A stretch of DNA of 64,000 nucleotides, taken from contig NZ_AVSQ01000020.1 of assembly GCF_000685395.1 (NCBI RefSeq), positions 63,396 through 127,395 on the forward strand. Reading direction: 5' to 3'. The notes beneath the pieces were generated by a model. The model made no database searches and was not told the origin of the DNA. It saw only the letters and a program-made list of their open reading frames with translations. Every line of letters starts with the position of its first letter. The stretch's first letter is position 1. This DNA is from Candidatus Nitrosotenuis chungbukensis (lineage in GTDB: Archaea > Thermoproteota > Nitrososphaeria > Nitrososphaerales > Nitrosopumilaceae). The position numbers and the translations under genes were made by a program. Of this stretch, positions 60,277 to 64,000 are shown piece after piece.

Positions 60277-62448
60277 TTGGCACGCAAGGACGAACCTTTG
60301 CAAATGCGAGTAGGCGAGGCAAAGCAAAGGGACGTCGGAAAAAAACGGGCAAGGGTCGGCCCAGATGCGATGGACTTTCTCAAGGTAAATCCCGGTGACA
60401 TTATTGAAATTACAGGCAAGCGCACAAGTTGCGCAGTTGCATGGCCTACAGATGAGGACGACAAGTTCCCAGATGTTGTAAGAATAGACGGCCAGACAAG
60501 AAAAAACATTAACAGCGCGCTAAACGATGTTGTAAAAATTAAAAAAGCCGCAACCAAGGTTGCAAAAACAATCGTCCTGCTCCCGGTAAGCGATGTCGTG
60601 ACGGTAGACAAAGAGTTTACAGATTTTGTAAAGAACCGCCTCAAGGGACTGCCGTTCTGCCAGGGAGACGAGATTTCTGTAATGATACTTGGAAACTCGA
60701 TGGATTTCAAAATTAGCAAGACAGTGCCAAAGGGAATCGTCACCATAGACAGGACGACGGAATTTTCAATATCGTCAGACAAGGTAACTGACAAAAAGAT
60801 TCGCGTAACATACGACGAGGTGGGCGGACTTAGAAACGAGATCAAGGTGATGCGGGAAATAGTAGAGCTCCCACTCAGACATCCTGAAATTTTCGACAGG
60901 CTTGGAATCGAGCCGCACAGCGGGATTCTTTTGTACGGACCGCCCGGATGCGGAAAGACGCTCATTGCAAAGGTTTTGGCAAGCGAGTCTGAGGCAAACA
61001 TGTATTCTATTAACGGCCCTGAAATAATGAACAAGTACTACGGAGAGACAGAGGCGAAGCTCCGAGAAATATTCAAAGAGGCAAAAGACAATTCGCCTAG
61101 CATAATATTCATTGACGAAATCGACGCGATTGCCCCAAAACGGGAGGAGGCATACGGCGATGTTGAAAAAAGAGTAGTGGCTCAACTTCTTGCCCTGATG
61201 GACGGACTGACTGACAGGGGAAACGTGATAGTGCTCGGCGCGACAAACAGGCCGGACAGCGTGGATCCCGCACTTAGAAGACCCGGGAGATTTGACAGGG
61301 AAATCGAGGTGTCAGTCCCAAACGCAGACGGAAGATACGAGATACTGCAGATTCATACGCGCGGAATGCCAATTGCAGAAGACGTAGAGTCAAGGAGGCT
61401 CGCATCGGAATTGCACGGATACACGGGCGCAGACATCAAGTCATTGTGCAGAGAGGCGGCACTAAAGGCAATTCGAAGGTACCTTCCAGATATCGACTTG
61501 GAAACTGAAAAGGTTTCAGCCGAAGTGTTGCAGAAAATGGACATCAACATACAGGACTTTTACGATGCAATGCACGAGGTGGTCCCAACTGCGATGAGGG
61601 AGTTTTACGTTGAGCGACCAAAGGTCTTCTGGAACGAGGTCGGAGGCCTAGAGGACGTAAAGGTGACACTGCAGGATAACTTGATTGTCGCACTAAAAGA
61701 GCCGCAAAAGTTTTACAACATGGGCATAAAGCCGCCAAAGGGAGTCCTGCTGTATGGACCGCCAGGATGCGGAAAGACACTTCTTGCAAGGGCAGTCGCA
61801 ACAGAGAGCGGAAGCAACATGATACTAGTCAGAGGGCCAGAGATCCTATCAAAATGGATTGGGGAATCAGAAAAGGCAATCAGGGAAATTTTCAGAAAGG
61901 CAAAGACATCTGCGCCATGCGTAATAATTTTTGACGAGATGGACTCACTTGCAAGAATGAAGTCAGGCGAAGAGGCGGGGATAGGACAGACAATACTAAG
62001 TCAGCTACTAACTGAAATGGAGGAGAGCGGCTCCGCAAGAGTTGTGGTAATCGGGATAACAAACAGGCCTGACTTGCTTGATCACTCCTTGCTAAGGCCA
62101 GGAAGGCTAGAGCCGGTACTTTTCGTGCAGCAGCCAGACGAGAAGGGAAGGTTGGAGATAATCAAAATACTGACAGAAAAAATGCCGCTATCAGACGATG
62201 TCAACTTGGAGGAAATTTCAGTGTCCACGCAAAATTACACTGGCGCGGATTTAGTAGCCCTCTGCAGAGAGGCAGGAGTGCATGCAATGCAGAACAACTC
62301 TGCCAAGATTGGAAGCTCTGACTTTTCAGCGGCATTAAAGAAGATCAAGCCATCAATCACAAAGGAGGTAGACCAATGGTACACCGCAATAAGGGAAACT
62401 ATTTCTAACGTAGTTCCCAAACCAATAGACAAGACCTTTTACGGTTAA
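60277..62448 (+). CDS. cdc48: Cdc48/VCP AAA+ ATPase
   Basis: 723 residues, TTG start. N-domain (about 1-175, with [23 protein letters not shown]), D1 Walker [13 protein letters not shown] near 221 and [10 protein letters not shown]2 Walker [13 protein letters not shown] near 494 and B VIIFDEMD, with arginine fingers in RRPGRFDR and RPGRLEP. The C-terminus ends in T-F-Y-G, which fits the hydrophobic-Tyr-X motif used to dock on the 20S proteasome. It unfolds proteins. It is followed after 5 bp by a winged-helix protein. Confidence 0.97.
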   Translation: MARKDEPLQMRVGEAKQRDVGKKRARVGPDAMDFLKVNPGDIIEITGKRTSCAVAWPTDEDDKFPDVVRIDGQTRKNINSALNDVVKIKKAATKVAKTIVLLPVSDVVTVDKEFTDFVKNRLKGLPFCQGDEISVMILGNSMDFKISKTVPKGIVTIDRTTEFSISSDKVTDKKIRVTYDEVGGLRNEIKVMREIVELPLRHPEIFDRLGIEPHSGILLYGPPGCGKTLIAKVLASESEANMYSINGPEIMNKYYGETEAKLREIFKEAKDNSPSIIFIDEIDAIAPKREEAYGDVEKRVVAQLLALMDGLTDRGNVIVLGATNRPDSVDPALRRPGRFDREIEVSVPNADGRYEILQIHTRGMPIAEDVESRRLASELHGYTGADIKSLCREAALKAIRRYLPDIDLETEKVSAEVLQKMDINIQDFYDAMHEVVPTAMREFYVERPKVFWNEVGGLEDVKVTLQDNLIVALKEPQKFYNMGIKPPKGVLLYGPPGCGKTLLARAVATESGSNMILVRGPEILSKWIGESEKAIREIFRKAKTSAPCVIIFDEMDSLARMKSGEEAGIGQTILSQLLTEMEESGSARVVVIGITNRPDLLDHSLLRPGRLEPVLFVQQPDEKGRLEIIKILTEKMPLSDDVNLEEISVSTQNYTGADLVALCREAGVHAMQNNSAKIGSSDFSAALKKIKPSITKEVDQWYTAIRETISNVVPKPIDKTFYG

Positions 62449-62453
62449 CAAAC

Positions 62454-62759
62454 ATGACAGAACTTCCATTAAGAAACGTAGTATATGAAAAAATCAAGAG
62501 TGCGACCTCCATGACAGACGAGGCCTTAAACAAGAGCCTCATAAAATCAGGCCTCACCTTGCCAGAGGACAGATTCAACAAAATCCTGCTCGACTTGGAG
62601 ATAATGGGGCTAGTCAAAGTGTCGTGGCTTACAAAAGACACCAGGCGAGTCGAGGTCGCAGTCCAGGAAGCAGAAGAGGACGAGTACGAAAAGCAGAACA
62701 GGGAGACTATGGAAAAAGACTACGAGGCTTCATTTCCAGGCGTCGAAGAAGAGAACTAG
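62454..62759 (+). CDS. winged-helix-like protein coupled to cdc48
   Basis: 101 residues. Residues 5-70 look like a winged helix (LRNVVYEKIKSATSMTDEAL, FNKILLDLEIMGLVKVSWL), followed by a long acidic tail (EEDEYEKQNRETMEKDYEASFPGVEEEN). Five bases after cdc48, so probably co-translated. It may be a Cdc48 adaptor or a regulator. The end overlaps ctaB by 4 bp (convergent). Confidence 0.65.
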   Translation: MTELPLRNVVYEKIKSATSMTDEALNKSLIKSGLTLPEDRFNKILLDLEIMGLVKVSWLTKDTRRVEVAVQEAEEDEYEKQNRETMEKDYEASFPGVEEEN

Positions 62760-63718
62760 AACCTAAAGTGAAACGCGGCGTCAAGCGCAATAGCTACGAA
62801 AATTATTGTCAGGTACGGGGCAGTTACCTTGTATGCCTTCCATGCAAAATCCGAAGTCGGATTCTTGGTAAGCTTGTAATGATACACCAGCATCAGGCCT
62901 CCGCTTGCTGCGGCAATTACGAAATATACTATTCCAAGCCCGTTTGGAATAAAGGATAGCGCCAGAGAGTACGGGAGTAAAATTGCAGTGTTCACCAAGA
63001 TGTATTTTGACGTCTTGTGCATTCCTACCAATACTGGTAGCATCGGGACCTTTGCCTCTGCATAGTCGTCCCGTATCTTCATTGCAAGGCACCAAAAGTG
63101 CGAAGGGGTCCAGACAAACACCAAAAATCCCACAAGAAAGCCCAGCAGGTCAATCCCGTATGGCGGCACAAAGCCGGTGGCGGCAGTCCAGCCTGCCATC
63201 GATGCGGCACTTCCTGCAAATCCGCCAATTACTATGTTTGAAGAATTGTTTCGCTTGAGCCACACGGTGTAGATTATGACATAAAAAAATATTCCAAGTC
63301 CTATGAAGAACGTAGAAGTCCAGTTCAGCGTGAGTGCCGCATACACCACAGATGCGACGCTTACTGCGATTCCATAAAATAGAACATGGCTTGCCTTCAT
63401 TCGTCCTGACGGTATAGGCCTGGTGCTTGTTCTTTTCATGAGCGGATCGATGTCCTTGTCATAATAATGATTAAGCGCGCTTGATCCTGCAGACGCCAGT
63501 GCTCCTGCTATTATGATGTGGAACAGCCCAGTCAAGCTAAGCTCAGGGCCGACTAGCTTGCTTGCGGCATACATTGACGTGACTGCAGTAATGACAAGCA
63601 GTACTACTATACGCGGCTTTGATATTTCTAATACTTCTTTTAATCCCAAACTCTTTGAAAGTGGCCTAATTAGGCATATATTTCTAGTTGGCTCTGTTAC
63701 CTCTTCGGTTGCCGCCAA
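62756..63718 (-). CDS. ctaB: protohaem IX farnesyltransferase
   Basis: 320 residues, about nine membrane helices. Two Asp-rich sites: NHYYDKDIDPLMKRTSTRPIPSG and DDYAEAKVPMLP, typical of UbiA-type haem O synthases. It adds a farnesyl chain to haem B for the terminal oxidase. The start is upstream of a 25-residue soluble part. It is divergent from an exported protein at 63924. Confidence 0.95.
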   Translation of the reverse strand: MAATEEVTEPTRNICLIRPLSKSLGLKEVLEISKPRIVVLLVITAVTSMYAASKLVGPELSLTGLFHIIIAGALASAGSSALNHYYDKDIDPLMKRTSTRPIPSGRMKASHVLFYGIAVSVASVVYAALTLNWTSTFFIGLGIFFYVIIYTVWLKRNNSSNIVIGGFAGSAASMAGWTAATGFVPPYGIDLLGFLVGFLVFVWTPSHFWCLAMKIRDDYAEAKVPMLPVLVGMHKTSKYILVNTAILLPYSLALSFIPNGLGIVYFVIAAASGGLMLVYHYKLTKNPTSDFAWKAYKVTAPYLTIIFVAIALDAAFHFRF

Positions 63719-63888
63719 TGTTTTCCAGTGTCAGCACACCTCAGATAGCTGTGACACACCGACTCTGAGGATTACTGGCCATTTCAGGTTCCCCCTGAGT
63801 ACAGGATTAGCACTTCTGTTTTTTCCAGTTTGGAATTAAAAAGCCGCCTAAAATTCCAGAGTTCCTATATGGCATCTTGTTTTAGAAT

Positions 63889-63927
63889 ATGAAAATGAGT
63901 CTTAGAATTTGGATGGGGCGTATTTGA
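63889..63927 (+). CDS. 12-codon upstream ORF
   Basis: ATG 63889 is about 22 nt after TATA-like CCTATATGG (63864-63872); it encodes M-K-M-S-L-R-I-W-M-G-R-I and stops at TGA overlapping the TTG of the next frame. It may be a leader peptide, or the exported gene may start elsewhere. Confidence 0.35.
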   Translation: MKMSLRIWMGRI

Positions 63928-64000
63928 GCACCAATCCCATACACATTGCAGCTGTCATGTCAGTCTTGATTTTGTTTAGCGCAGGCTCGATTTCACATGC
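63924..64000 (+). CDS. start of an exported protein (cut by window edge)
   Basis: TTG-started frame with a signal peptide (IHIAAVMSVLILFSAGSIS), open to the right edge. Its neighbour ctaB suggests a part in oxidase assembly, but nothing else can be read. The 63719-63888 gap contains TTCCA-GTT-TGGAA (63819-63831) and the TATA box. Confidence 0.5.
   Translation, partial: MSTNPIHIAAVMSVLILFSAGSISH

Noticed and set aside
63513-63839. 108-codon frame opposite ctaB
   Set aside because: Antisense to a clear gene, with no conserved feature.
1-64000. Defence system, prophage or integrated element
   Set aside because: No nuclease-helicase cassette, integrase, restriction-modification genes, att-like repeats or CRISPR array were found; the two tRNA genes have no duplicated ends nearby.

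Overview
The window reads as chromosomal DNA of an ammonia-oxidising thaumarchaeon (Nitrososphaerota), probably a Nitrosopumilales member of the Nitrosotenuis/Nitrosarchaeum type. The basis is: moderate-to-low GC, many leaderless genes whose start codon (often GTG or TTG) lies about 25 nt after a TATA box, membrane-anchored cupredoxins in place of c-type cytochromes, archaeal information-processing genes (L40e, aEF-1beta, Pth2, TruD, Cdc48), and many small proteins of the kind known only from this phylum. No rRNA, CRISPR array, integrase, transposase or restriction system is visible. The organism assignment is inference from gene content.

Region by region. 1-5.4 kb: a broken permease end, a cupredoxin, a hemerythrin, a beta-CASP nuclease, a candidate structured RNA gene (2465-2587, minus strand), a tiny kinase-like protein beside a CheY-type receiver, and two paralogous HTH regulators that carry an identical 131-bp inverted segment. 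5.4-9.6 kb: a DMT permease, two related multi-helix membrane proteins, and an aminopropyltransferase-fold protein. 9.7-18.2 kb: a soluble histidine kinase with an 11-residue repeat, then C1/purine metabolism (purN, folD, a formyl-THF cyclo-ligase, purD) mixed with an HtrA protease and cell-surface proteins. 18.3-24.2 kb: ileS, sucCD and rpl40e. 24.2-28.7 kb: TerC, a YHS-domain protein, two Cys-rich mini-proteins, an Asp-box exported protein and a soluble MCP/Cache sensor; this looks like a metal-handling neighbourhood. 29.7-37.8 kb: AIM24-like protein, RHH protein, two alpha/beta hydrolases, a Dps-like ferritin, tRNA-Val with a non-canonical intron, and oligoendopeptidase F. 37.9-45.4 kb: PdaD, peroxiredoxin, CPBP-like protein, tRNA-Thr, a DEAD-box helicase with an RGG-like tail, and a second cupredoxin. 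45.4-54.1 kb: YyaL-type thioredoxin protein, zinc alcohol dehydrogenase, small zinc ribbons, and an NHL/thioredoxin protein. 54.1-64 kb: GT2-GtrA, truD, Vgb-like protein, pth2, geranylgeranyl reductase, Zn-ribbon/aEF-1beta/Cdc48/winged-helix cluster, ctaB, and the start of an exported protein.

The observation most worth follow-up is a long promoter element, AAACT-N2-CA-N4-TGTAAGCGC-N2-CTTA, found in front of three unlinked genes: a 56-aa repeat protein, the Dps-like ferritin, and an exported 128-aa protein. In each case it sits exactly 22 nt before an ATG. In the ferritin gene that ATG opens a 10-codon upstream ORF that ends directly against the ferritin start. Second is the structured RNA candidate at 2465-2587, which has its own TATA box and a T-rich end.
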